From positions 1 to 49,912 of the forward strand of contig DASYSE010000081.1 in NCBI GenBank assembly GCA_036003705.1: a stretch of DNA of 49,912 nucleotides, given 5' to 3'. A program made the position numbers and the translations under genes. The number at the start of each line of letters is the position of its first letter. The first letter of the stretch is position 1. Below are positions 37,234-45,569 of the stretch, one piece after another. The DNA is from CALGFH01 sp036003705. Its GTDB lineage: Bacteria; Actinomycetota; CALGFH01. The notes beneath the pieces were generated by a model that was not told the origin of the DNA, made no database searches, and saw nothing but the letters and a program-made list of their open reading frames with translations.

Positions 37234-38840
37234 TCGCCAGATCCGGCGATCAGGACGTCCCTCGGGGTGCCGGAAGCGCAGGTAGTGGCGAGGGCACGAG
37301 ACCTCCCGGCCGCCTCGACCCAATCACGCTCTCCGTCCTGAGCAGCGCACTCTCCGGCATCGCTGAGGAGATGGGCACGGTGCTGGTGCGCAGTGCCTAC
37401 TCCTCCAACATCAAGGAGCGACGCGACTGCTCTGCGGCCCTCTTTGACACCCGCGGGCGAATGGTCGCTCAGGCCGAGCACATCCCCGTCCACCTTGGCG
37501 CCATGCCCGAGGCCGTAGCCGCGGTAATGGCTCGCAACCCGGATCCGGGTGACGTCTTCGTGGTCAACGACCCCTACTCCGGCGGCAACCACCTACCTGA
37601 CGTCACGATGGTGTCTCTTCTTGGCACTGACGAGGAACACTGGGGATTCGCGGTCACCCGAGCCCACCATTCGGACATTGGCGGCATGCAGCCGGGCTCC
37701 ATGCCAGCCGGGTCTCGCGACATCTATTCCGAGGGGCTGATCATCCCACCCGTGCGGCTGGTGAAGCGGGGGGAATATGTACAAGACGTGCTAGATCTGG
37801 TCTTGGCGAATACCCGCACTCCTCGGGTGCGCCGCGGCGACTTTCGCGCTCAGATCGCCGCCAACCAGGTCGCCCAACAGCGCCTCGCCGAGCTGATGGA
37901 ACGTCGTGGCCACGACACCGTCCTTGCCGCCTTCGATGAGGTCATCGCCTACACCGAACGCCACACCCGCGATGCTATTCGGCAGCTTCCCGACGGCGAG
38001 TACACCGCCACCAGCGAGATTGAAGGCGACGGCGTCATCGATGGCGACATCCCCATCCGTGCCACCATCCGGGTGGCCGGCGACCAGCTCATCGTTGACT
38101 TCACGGGCACGGCCGACGCCGTGCCCGGCAATGTCAACTGTCCGCTATCGGTGACCCGCTCGGCATGCTTCTTCGCCCTCCGGGTGCTGTTGTCGGACGA
38201 CGTCCCGGCCAACGCCGGCACCTACGCTCCATTGAAGATCGTTGCCACCGAGGGCAGTCTGGTGAACGCCCGGCGTCCTAGCGCCGTCGTCGCAGGAAAT
38301 GTCGAGACCAGCCAGCGGCTGGCCGACACGGTACTGACGGCACTCGGCCAGGTCGCCGATCTCCCCGCAGACGGACAGGGGACGATGAACAACGTGAACA
38401 TCGGCGGACGCGGCTGGACCTACTACGAGACCATCGGCGGCGGTCAGGGAGCTAGCTCGACGGGCCCCGGCCCCTCGGGCGTCCATGTCGGCATGAGCAA
38501 CACCCTCAACACGCCCATTGAGGCGTTCGAGCTGGAGTATCCGATGCGGGTCGAGCGCTTCGAACTGGCCGCTGGCAGCGGCGGCGGCGGCCGTCATCGA
38601 GGCGGCGACGGCATCGTCCGGTCGATCCGGGTACTCGAGCCGGCCACCCTCTCGCTGCTCACCGACCGACGGCGTCACCGTCCGCAGGGTCGCAACGGCG
38701 GCGATTCAGGTGCTCTTGGTCGTAACCTGCGCAACGGCGAGGAGCTGCCGCCGAAGGTGAGCATGCCCTTGGACGCGGGCGACGTCATCACCGTCATCAC
38801 TCCGGGCGGTGGCGGCTACGGTCCGCCGTCCGATGGTTGA
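37230..38840 (+). CDS. hyuB: Hydantoinase/oxoprolinase subunit B (HyuB)
   Basis: A 536-residue B subunit. After a variable N-terminus come LDPITLSVLSSALSGIAEEM, VLVRSAYSSNIKERRDCSAA, FDTRGRMVAQAEHIPVHLGAM, DPGDVFVVNDPYSGGNHLPD, VTRAHHSDIGGMQPGSMP and GGTGMNN-like GQGTMNNVNIGG. These are signature stretches of the hydantoinase B/oxoprolinase family. GTG 37230 overlaps the hyuA stop (GTGA) and has GGAG upstream; the homologous region starts about 25 residues later, so the exact start is slightly uncertain. It shares the lower-GC codon pattern of hyuA. No transporter or regulator accompanies the pair; the next gene is a broken ABC transporter on the other strand. Confidence 0.9.
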   Translation: MIARSGDQDVPRGAGSAGSGEGTRPPGRLDPITLSVLSSALSGIAEEMGTVLVRSAYSSNIKERRDCSAALFDTRGRMVAQAEHIPVHLGAMPEAVAAVMARNPDPGDVFVVNDPYSGGNHLPDVTMVSLLGTDEEHWGFAVTRAHHSDIGGMQPGSMPAGSRDIYSEGLIIPPVRLVKRGEYVQDVLDLVLANTRTPRVRRGDFRAQIAANQVAQQRLAELMERRGHDTVLAAFDEVIAYTERHTRDAIRQLPDGEYTATSEIEGDGVIDGDIPIRATIRVAGDQLIVDFTGTADAVPGNVNCPLSVTRSACFFALRVLLSDDVPANAGTYAPLKIVATEGSLVNARRPSAVVAGNVETSQRLADTVLTALGQVADLPADGQGTMNNVNIGGRGWTYYETIGGGQGASSTGPGPSGVHVGMSNTLNTPIEAFELEYPMRVERFELAAGSGGGGRHRGGDGIVRSIRVLEPATLSLLTDRRRHRPQGRNGGDSGALGRNLRNGEELPPKVSMPLDAGDVITVITPGGGGYGPPSDG

Positions 38841-38904
38841 GAGAACGGCCACGCGCGACCTGCCGCACGAGACCGCCACCGTGCTGTGGTGGCGCGAGGG
38901 AGCG

Positions 38905-39485
38905 TCAGCTGATCGTGCGCAGCCAGGGGACAGCGTCCAGCCGCGCCCACGGGTAGCAGACGCAGCCCATGAAGGTGATGGGGATCACCACCAGCGAGAA
39001 CATCAACCCGATCTGGCGGGGGCGCAGCGATTTGCCGAGGAACAGCCCGAGGGCGCCCCTGGCCAGGCTGCCGAGCAGCACGACGGCGACCAGCAGCGGC
39101 CAGTTGGCCACCGTCACCTCGACCGGGATCCCGGGAAGCAGCCAGGCCAGCGGGAACATCATCGCCGCCGAGATGACGCTCAGCATGGCGCTGAACAGGA
39201 TCTTCTCGATGGCGACCAGCGCGACCGGGGCGGGGGCCATCAGCCGGTCCTCGATCTCGCGGGTGCCGCCGAGCTCCATGGCCAGCGGCAGGGCGACCGC
39301 CGCAACCCCTTGGAAGAAGATCGCCACCCCGACCAGGCCGGGGACCAGGATGGTGGCGAAGCTGGTGCCGCCGCCGGAGAAGCCCTGGCCGGTGCGGGGA
39401 ACACAAAGGCGAAGATTAACAGGAAGAACAGCTCGTAGTGCTTGACGAGCCCGCGGATCTGGATGACTGGCTGGCCTCGGGTCAT
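38905..39485 (-). pseudogene. Chimeric, frameshifted ABC-2 transporter remnant
   Basis: From an ATG at 39485 the minus strand reads VIQIRGLVKHY, the first strand of an ABC ATPase, but then continues directly into ELFFLLIFAFVFP, a membrane segment of an ABC-2 permease. The ATPase body (over 250 residues) and the permease N-terminus are missing. About 30 residues on, the frame breaks at a C run near 39400: the other frame supplies TGQGFSGGGTSFATILVPGL and then VAIFFQGVAAVALPLAMELG through to the stop at 38905. One lost C restores continuity. The rest (EIEDRLMAPAPVALVAIEKI, PLLVAVVLLGSLARGALG) is a normal ABC-2 permease C-terminus. The ATGA overlap with the preceding glycosyltransferase shows it was the next gene of that operon. 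Confidence 0.75.
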
Positions 39486-40726
39486 TTCGCAGCGCCGAGC
39501 CAACGCCGGGCGGTCCGCTTCCGCTCCTGGAGCGCCTCGGCGTAGACGGCCGCGTAGGCCCTGGTGGCGGCGGTGGTGCCGAACCGGGCGGCCGCGGCCC
39601 CGCGGCCGGCCTCGGCCATCCGGGCGGTGGCGGCCGGGTCGGCGAGGACCGCCTCGACCGTCCTGGCGAGTGCCTCGGGCCGGCCGGGGGCGAAGGTCCG
39701 GCCCGTCTGGCCGTCGGCCACCACGTCCAGCAGGCCGCCGGAGGCGGCGGCGACCACCGGCGCTCCGGAGAGCTGTCCCTCGATCGCCGCCAGGCCGAGC
39801 CCCTCGTCCCGCCCTGGCACCAGCAGGACGGCGGCCCGGCGGTAGCGCTGGGCCAGCTCGGCCTGGGAGAGCTGACCGTCCCAGCGGACCCGGCTGGCCA
39901 CCCCGAGTTCGCCGGCCAGGCGGCGCAGGCCGGCCTCGTCGGGCCCGGCGCCGACCATGCGCAGGGTCAGGGCGGCCGCCTGGCCGCGCAGCTCGGCCAC
40001 CGCGCGCAGGGCGACGTCGGCGCCCTTCTGCCGGTCGAGGCGGCCAACGAACAGCAGCTCGTCGCGGGGCCGGTCGCCGGGCCCGGGGTGGAAGGCGAGC
40101 TCGTCGACGGGCATGGGCGCGACCGCGACCCGGCCGCCGAGGTCGGGGGCGAAGCCGGCCGCCTGCGCGGCCAGCCAGCCCGAGACGGCCGTGACCCTGG
40201 CCGCCGCCCGCAGCACGTGCGCGCAGGCGACCCTGGCCGCCGGGCGGGAGCGGGCCAGGCGCACGTCGGTGCCGTGCAGGGTGACGACCAGCGGCAGCCC
40301 GACCCGGGCGGCCAGCGCCTGCACCCCGGCCGGGAACCACCAGTGGGCGTGGACCAGGTCGGCCCCGCGGCCGGCCCGGCGAACGGCCAGGGCGCCGGCG
40401 CCGAGCAGGCCCGCAAGGGCCAGCGCCCCGCCGGGGGTCCCCGCCCGCCTGTGCATCTCACCGGTGTAGGCCAGCCGTTCGGCCCGCCCCGGCGCGTACC
40501 GGTACCGTCGGACCGCCACCCCGCCCAGCCGCTCGGAGGCGGGCGGCCCAGGACCCTGCGCGCCGCCAGGCGGAGGACCGGCCGGCGCGACCGCCACGAC
40601 CTCGATCCCCTCGCCCCGCAGCGCGGTGGCCAGCCGCAGCAGGAACCCCCCGGTCACGTCGTCGGGGCTGCGCGGGAAGGCGTGGGCCAGGAACACCACC
40701 CGCAGTGGCCGGTCGGCCTCAGCCAC
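39482..40726 (-). CDS. GT4-family glycosyltransferase
   Basis: A 414-residue GT-B glycosyltransferase, GTG start. The N-terminal acceptor half starts VVFLAHAFPRSPDDVTGGFLLRL, with ADLVHAHWWFPAGVQAL and VVTLHGTDVRLA. The C-terminal nucleotide-sugar half has LFVGRLDRQKGADVALRA, VGAGPDEAGLRRLA, RVRWDGQLSQAELAQRYRRA, and the EX7E-like LLVPGRDEGLGLAAIEGQLSG. It is retaining, probably using UDP- or GDP-sugar, and acts on a lipid, glycan or small molecule not identifiable here. The start overlaps the end of the alpha/beta hydrolase gene by 8 bp. The next gene is an ABC-2 transporter remnant, so the operon may once have exported the product. Confidence 0.88.
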   Translation of the reverse strand: MAEADRPLRVVFLAHAFPRSPDDVTGGFLLRLATALRGEGIEVVAVAPAGPPPGGAQGPGPPASERLGGVAVRRYRYAPGRAERLAYTGEMHRRAGTPGGALALAGLLGAGALAVRRAGRGADLVHAHWWFPAGVQALAARVGLPLVVTLHGTDVRLARSRPAARVACAHVLRAAARVTAVSGWLAAQAAGFAPDLGGRVAVAPMPVDELAFHPGPGDRPRDELLFVGRLDRQKGADVALRAVAELRGQAAALTLRMVGAGPDEAGLRRLAGELGVASRVRWDGQLSQAELAQRYRRAAVLLVPGRDEGLGLAAIEGQLSGAPVVAAASGGLLDVVADGQTGRTFAPGRPEALARTVEAVLADPAATARMAEAGRGAAAARFGTTAATRAYAAVYAEALQERKRTARRWLGAAK

Positions 40727-41600
40727 TGTCGGCTCGGTCCGCGTTCTGGACCAGGGCGTCGGCCAGCGCCGGCCAGAACCCGGGAGGGAGCTCGTGGCCG
40801 AGGCCTGGGACGCGCACCAGGCGGGCCCCTGGGATGGCCGCAGCGGTGGCCACGCCGCCGCTCACGCCGATGACCTGGTCGACCTCGCCGTGCACCACCA
40901 CGGTCGGCACCTTGACCGCGCCGAGCGCCTGGGTCCGGTCGCCGGCGGCCAGGATGGCCGCGAACTGCCGCCCGACCCCCTTGGGATGGTAGGCACGGTC
41001 GTAGCCGCGGGCGGCCCCGCGCCGCACCGCCTCGGCGTCGAACGGGAACGCCGTGCCGGCGCTGATCGCGCGGGCGTTGGCCACCGCCTGGTCGACGAAC
41101 CCGTCCCGGTCCCTCGGCATCGGCGTCACCAGCACGCTGGCCGCCTCGCCGGTCGGCTGGCCGACCGCACGGTCCCCGGTGGTCGACATGATCGAGGCCA
41201 GCGACAGCACCCGCGACGGATGCCTGGTCGTCAGGAGCTGGGCGATCATGCCGCCGAGGGAGATGCCGGCGACGTGGGCGCGCCGGACCCGGGCGTCGTC
41301 GAGCACCCCGGCCGCGTCGTCGGCCATGTCCTCAAGGGTGTAGGCCAGCGAGCTGTGGTCCCCGGCCCACACGGCCGCCAGGTTGACCGGCGGGGCGTCG
41401 TCGAACCAGGTGGAGCGCCCGGCGTCGCGGTTGTCGTAGCGGATGACCAGGAACCCGCGGGCGGCCAGCTCCTCGCAGAACCCGTCCTCGATCGAGATGA
41501 GCTGGGCCCCGAGCCCCTGGACGAGCAGCAGCGGCCGGCCGTGCGGGTCGCCGACGGTCTGGTACTCGATCTCGACCCCGTTCGCGTGTGCCCTTGGCAT
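40719..41600 (-). CDS. Alpha/beta hydrolase
   Basis: A 293-residue alpha/beta-hydrolase-fold enzyme. It starts HANGVEIEYQTVGDPHGRPL then LLVQGLGAQ (oxyanion region), VIRYDNRDAGRSTWFDD, the nucleophile elbow AGISLGGMIAQ (Ser in G-x-S-x-G), VVHGEVDQVIG (acid) and a late histidine in VPGLGHELPPGFWP. This pattern matches the family of esterases such as the aclacinomycin methylesterase RdmC-type or TAP-like hydrolases. ATG 41600 is supported by a TACGAT box 6 nt upstream (leaderless) and by homology; longer frames add nothing. It is divergent from the LLM oxidoreductase and heads a minus-strand operon with the glycosyltransferase. Confidence 0.88.
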   Translation of the reverse strand: MPRAHANGVEIEYQTVGDPHGRPLLLVQGLGAQLISIEDGFCEELAARGFLVIRYDNRDAGRSTWFDDAPPVNLAAVWAGDHSSLAYTLEDMADDAAGVLDDARVRRAHVAGISLGGMIAQLLTTRHPSRVLSLASIMSTTGDRAVGQPTGEAASVLVTPMPRDRDGFVDQAVANARAISAGTAFPFDAEAVRRGAARGYDRAYHPKGVGRQFAAILAAGDRTQALGAVKVPTVVVHGEVDQVIGVSGGVATAAAIPGARLVRVPGLGHELPPGFWPALADALVQNADRADSG

Positions 41601-41606
41601 GCCGGC

Positions 41607-41612
41607 ATCGTA
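41607..41612 (-). promoter_or_regulatory. -10 box (TACGAT) of the leaderless hydrolase gene
   Basis: On the minus strand TACGAT ends 6 nt before the ATG at 41600, with no ribosome site between. Identical hexamer and spacing precede the DUF309 gene. Confidence 0.5.
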
Positions 41613-41649
41613 ACGTCCGGTGGGCAACCACACCGAGGAGGAGGACCGC

Positions 41650-42606
41650 ATGCGGGTCTGCCTGATGATCGAAGGCCAGGAGGGCGTCACCTGGGAGCAG
41701 TGGCTCGCCCTGGCCGCCTCGTGCGAGGAGCACGGCCTGGAGGGCCTGTTCCGCTCCGACCACTACGAGTCGGTCATGGGCATGGGCGAGCAGGGCTCGC
41801 TCGACGCCTGGACGACGCTGGCCGCCCTGGCCGCCAGGACCAGCCGCGTCCGCCTCGGCACGCTGGTCTCGCCGGCCACCTTCCGGCACCCCTCGGTGCT
41901 GGCCAAGAGCGTGGTCACGGTCGACCACATCTCCGGCGGCCGGGTCGAGCTCGGACTCGGCGCCGGCTGGCACGAGGGTGAGCACCGCGCCTACGGCTTC
42001 GAGTTCCCCGCCACGCCCGCTCGCATGGCCCGGCTGGCCGAGCAGCTGGAGATCGTCACGCGCTCCTGGACCGAGGAGGCGTTCTCCTTCGCCGGCCAGC
42101 ACTACCAGGTCCATGATCTGCGGGCCGAGCCGAAGCCGCTGCAGCGCCCGCACCCGACGCTGCTGGTCGGCGGCGCGGCCGGGCCCAAGAGCCTGGCCCT
42201 GGCCGCGCGCTTCGCCGACGAGTACAACACTGTCGGCGTCCCGCTGGGCGAGGTCCCGGAACGCCGCCGGCGGCAGCTGGACGCGTGGCGCGACGCCGGC
42301 CGGGACCCCGGGACGGCCCGCCTCTCGCTGATGACCACCGGCGTCGTCGGCCGCGACCGGGCAGAGGTGGACGAGCGGGTCCGGCGGGTGCTGGCCGTCA
42401 CCGGCGACGACCACAGCGCCGAGGAGGTGGTGGACCAGCGGCCGCACTGGCTGCTCGGCACCACCGACCAGATGGTCGAGCAGCTCCATGCGCTGGAGGC
42501 GGCCGGGATCAGCCGGGTGATGCTGCAGCACCTGGACCACACCGACCTGGACATGGTCGCGGTGCTCGGAGAGGTCGCTGCTACCATGGGAGCGGCTCCT
42601 TCCTGA
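41650..42606 (+). CDS. LLM-class flavin/F420-dependent oxidoreductase
   Basis: A 318-residue luciferase-like TIM-barrel protein. Motifs: MRVCLMIEGQEGVTWEQWLA, GLEGLFRSDHY, LDAWTTLAALAARTSRVRLG, TLVSPATFRHPSVLAKSVVT, DHISGGRVELGLGAGWHEGE (the coenzyme-binding signature) and PHPTLLVGGAAGPKSLALAA. The family uses F420 or FMN to reduce or oxidise diverse substrates; in actinobacteria this branch is usually annotated F420-dependent. GAGGAGGAGG lies 6 nt upstream of the ATG. It is followed 52 bp downstream by an MFS transporter on the same strand, so they may be cotranscribed. The substrate is unknown. Confidence 0.88.
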   Translation: MRVCLMIEGQEGVTWEQWLALAASCEEHGLEGLFRSDHYESVMGMGEQGSLDAWTTLAALAARTSRVRLGTLVSPATFRHPSVLAKSVVTVDHISGGRVELGLGAGWHEGEHRAYGFEFPATPARMARLAEQLEIVTRSWTEEAFSFAGQHYQVHDLRAEPKPLQRPHPTLLVGGAAGPKSLALAARFADEYNTVGVPLGEVPERRRRQLDAWRDAGRDPGTARLSLMTTGVVGRDRAEVDERVRRVLAVTGDDHSAEEVVDQRPHWLLGTTDQMVEQLHALEAAGISRVMLQHLDHTDLDMVAVLGEVAATMGAAPS

Positions 42607-42658
42607 CCCCGTCCGACCTGGAGGCTGACGCCGGCTGCGCACCTTCCGTTCGCTCGAC

Positions 42659-43888
42659 GTGCGCAACTACCGGCTGTTCTTCTTCGGCCATCTCGTCTCC
42701 TCCACCGGCACCTGGATGCAGCAGGTGGGCCAGGACTGGCTGGTTCTCCGCCTCACCGACGCCGCCCTGCCCATCGGGATCACCCTCGCCCTGCAGTTCA
42801 CGCCCATGCTGGCCTTCGGGGCCTGGGCCGGGGTCATCGCCGACCGGCTCGACAAGCGCCGGCTGCTGGTCGCCACCCAGGCCGCCATGGCCGCGCTGGC
42901 CCTCGTCCTCGGGGTCCTGACCGCGACCGGGGCGGTCCGGCTGTGGATGGTGTACGCCCTCGCGCTGCTGCTGGGCTGCGCCACCGCCTTCGACCTGCCG
43001 GCAAGGCAGGCGTTCGTGACCGAGATGGTCGGGCCCGACCGGGTCGCCAACGCCATCGGGCTCAACAGCGCCAGCTTCAACTCGGCCCGGGTGATCGGCC
43101 CGGCCGCGGCCGGCGTGCTGATCGCCGTGGTCGGGATCGCCCCGGCCTTCTTCCTCAACGCCATCTCCTACCTGGCCATGATCGGCGGCCTGCTGGCGAT
43201 GGACCCGGACCGCCTGCACCGCCGGGTCCCGGTGGAGCGGGCGAGGGGTCAGATCAGGGCCGGCGTGCGCTATGTCTGGGCGACGCCGAGCCTGCGCTCG
43301 ACGATCGTGCTGGTGGCGGTGGTCGGCCTGCTCGGCCTGAACTACCGGGTCGCCCTGCCGCTGCTGGCCCGGTTCGCCTTCGACGGTGGTCCAGGGACCT
43401 ACGGGGCCCTTGCCGCCATCATGGCCGCCGGGTCGGTGGTCGGCGCCCTCGCCGTCGCCCGCCGGGGCCGTCCAACGCGGCTGCTGCTGATCGGGTCGGT
43501 GGCGGTCTTCGGCCTGCTGTCGCTTGCCGCCGCGGTCGCGCCGACGGTGGTGGCCGAGGCGGTGGTGCTGTTCCCCATCGGCATGGCCAGCCTCGCCTTC
43601 GTGGCCACGGCCAACTCGACCGTGCAGCTCGGCTCCAGCCCGGAGATGCGCGGCCGGGTGATGAGCCTGTTCGGCTTGGTGCTGCTCGGCTCGGGGCCGC
43701 CGAGCGGCCTGCTCAGCGGCTGGATGGCCGGCCAGTTCGGGCCCCGCTCGATCATGCTCCTCTCGGGCGTCTCGTGCCTGCTCGCGGCAGCCGTCGCCGC
43801 CATGGCCACCCGCGGTCAGGCTCGTGTGCAGCTTGGGGGGGTTCGGGGGGGAGCGAGCTCCGCCCCGGGTGAACGGGGGGCCGCGTGA
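42659..43888 (+). CDS. MFS transporter (enterobactin-exporter-like, MFS_3)
   Basis: A 409-residue transporter with about 11-12 membrane helices. NYRLFFFGHLVSSTGTWMQQ and QDWLVLRLT at the N-terminus, the loop WAGVIADRLDKRRLL (motif A) and DLPARQAFVTEMVGPDRVANAIGLNSASFNSARVIGPA are typical of the MFS_3/EntS-like branch, which exports siderophores, macrolides or other small molecules. GTG 42659 is used, but homologues usually have a few more residues; an in-frame CTG at 42635 with GGAGG 10 nt upstream could add RTFRSLD. The last 20 residues derive from a G-run tract (GGVRGGASSAPGERG) and look like an accidental extension. It converges on the GTPase pair. Confidence 0.88.
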   Translation: MRNYRLFFFGHLVSSTGTWMQQVGQDWLVLRLTDAALPIGITLALQFTPMLAFGAWAGVIADRLDKRRLLVATQAAMAALALVLGVLTATGAVRLWMVYALALLLGCATAFDLPARQAFVTEMVGPDRVANAIGLNSASFNSARVIGPAAAGVLIAVVGIAPAFFLNAISYLAMIGGLLAMDPDRLHRRVPVERARGQIRAGVRYVWATPSLRSTIVLVAVVGLLGLNYRVALPLLARFAFDGGPGTYGALAAIMAAGSVVGALAVARRGRPTRLLLIGSVAVFGLLSLAAAVAPTVVAEAVVLFPIGMASLAFVATANSTVQLGSSPEMRGRVMSLFGLVLLGSGPPSGLLSGWMAGQFGPRSIMLLSGVSCLLAAAVAAMATRGQARVQLGGVRGGASSAPGERGAA

Positions 43889-43907
43889 GTTGCGCAGCAC
43901 CTGGCCG

Positions 43908-45569
43908 CTAGCAGGAAGCTCGTAGGTCGGAGAGCCGCACCAGCAGCTCCGAGCGGGCCGCCTCCAGCTCGGCCAGGGGCTCGGAGATGGCCGACTCGAC
44001 CTCGCGGGTGACCGCGCCGTCGAGGTCGCCGGTGAGCCGGTCGGCCCAGCGGCGCCCGGCACGCCTGGCGCTGGCCCCCAGCAGCCTGGCCAGCAGCCAG
44101 CCGACCAGCACCCCCCCGACCACCAGCAGCAGCGGCGCCGGCACGTCCCTGAAGGTCGGCAGGTCGGGGAGGTCGGCCTGGGCCCGGCCGGCCAGGTACA
44201 GGGTCAGGTACCACAGCAGGCCGGCGGCGACCGCGACGGTGACCAGTGTCTGCAGCACCCCGATCAGCGGCCACAGCAACGACCGGGGCGGGCGGGCGTG
44301 GTCGACGGTGCCCCTTGCCACCGCCGCGTCGATCGCGTCGGTCAGCCGCTCCTCCAGCCGGTCCGGCTTGGCCAGGCCCATCACCTCGGCCCGCAGGGCC
44401 GGCGGGGCGGCCGTGGCCGCGCGGCGCAGCAGGTCGTGGACCGGGTTTACGGTGCGGCTGAGGGTGGAGCGGCCCGGCCAGGCGCGGGCGTAGGCGACCG
44501 GGTCGATCGAGCGGGCCGAGCCGGGCCCTAGCTCCCCGGCCCCGCGTGCCCTGGCGACCACGGCCAGCAGCCGGCCAAGGGGACCGGCGCCGGCGGCCCG
44601 TGCCTCGGCCACGGTGCGGCGCCGGCAGGCCCGGCGCACCCCCTCGACGTCGACGGCGGAGCGGGCCGCGGCCACGGCCCGCTCCCTCGCATCCCGGCGG
44701 GCGCTGTCACCGACCAGCGGGCGGCTGGCGGCCTCGCCGTCGAGGCCGGCCAGGCGGGCCAGCTCGACCCCGCGCTGCCGGCAGTCGGCGGCCAGCCGCT
44801 CGGTCACCACCGCCTTGGCCTGCAGGCGCTCCGACAGCCAGGTCCTGAGGTCTTCGAGCTCCCCGTGACCGGCCCCGTCGGGCGGGTCGGCCGAGACCAC
44901 GAACACCGGGCGGCCGTGGATGCCGTCGGTCTCCAGTGCCCTGCGCAGGTCGGCGGTGAGCTCGGCCTCCTGCCGCCGGCCGCCGATCACGTCTCTCCGG
45001 TTGACCACGAACACGGCCCGGTCGGCGTGGTGGGCCAGCGGCCGGAGATAGTCCTCGTGCAGCACCCGGTCGTTGTACTTCTCCGGGTCGAGCACCCAGC
45101 AGACGGCGTCGACCCGGGGCAGGACCTGGTCGACGGTGGCCCGGTGGCGGCGCTCCACCGAGTCGTAGTCGGGCAGGTCGAGCAGGCACAGGTCGGTGAA
45201 GCGGGGGTCGTGGTGGCTGACCACCTTGTCGACCCCGACCCAGCGCAGCAGTGGGCCGAGCTCGTCGGCGGCGTCGGCCGGCACCCAGGCGACCGGCTCG
45301 TCGGTCACCGGCCGGGTCGCGCCCGGGCGGCTCACCTCCCGGCCGGCCAGGGCGTTGAGCAGGCTCGACTTGCCGGTGCCGGTCCCGCCGGCGAGGGCGA
45401 GCACGAAGGCCGTCCCGGGGAAGCCGAGCCGGGCCCTGGCGGCGGCCAGGGTCTCCGTGGCCTTGCCCGCGTCGAGCCCCAGCCGCTCCGCCGCCTCGGC
45501 CACCCGCTCCAGCCCCTCCAGGCAGCTCCCCAGGTCCCGGTGGGCCACCCCCGGACCCCTCCGGCTCAC
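43908..45569 (-). CDS. Dynamin-like membrane GTPase, second of a pair (YfjP-like)
   Basis: A 553-residue GTPase. P-loop AGGTGTGKSSLLNALAG near residues 60-76, G3 DLPDYDSVERRHR, and G4-like VFVVNRRD are clear. Around residues 430-520 there are two hydrophobic segments, LLWPLIGVLQTLVTVAVAAG and PLLLVVGGVLVGWLLARLL, so it is membrane-attached near its C-terminus, followed by an amphipathic helix. This layout resembles bacterial dynamin-like proteins such as the Streptomyces DynA/DynB pair. The GTG start overlaps the stop of the partner gene (GTGA), so expression is coupled. A role in membrane remodelling or septum stability is an inference from that resemblance. Confidence 0.8.
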   Translation of the reverse strand: MSRRGPGVAHRDLGSCLEGLERVAEAAERLGLDAGKATETLAAARARLGFPGTAFVLALAGGTGTGKSSLLNALAGREVSRPGATRPVTDEPVAWVPADAADELGPLLRWVGVDKVVSHHDPRFTDLCLLDLPDYDSVERRHRATVDQVLPRVDAVCWVLDPEKYNDRVLHEDYLRPLAHHADRAVFVVNRRDVIGGRRQEAELTADLRRALETDGIHGRPVFVVSADPPDGAGHGELEDLRTWLSERLQAKAVVTERLAADCRQRGVELARLAGLDGEAASRPLVGDSARRDARERAVAAARSAVDVEGVRRACRRRTVAEARAAGAGPLGRLLAVVARARGAGELGPGSARSIDPVAYARAWPGRSTLSRTVNPVHDLLRRAATAAPPALRAEVMGLAKPDRLEERLTDAIDAAVARGTVDHARPPRSLLWPLIGVLQTLVTVAVAAGLLWYLTLYLAGRAQADLPDLPTFRDVPAPLLLVVGGVLVGWLLARLLGASARRAGRRWADRLTGDLDGAVTREVESAISEPLAELEAARSELLVRLSDLRASC

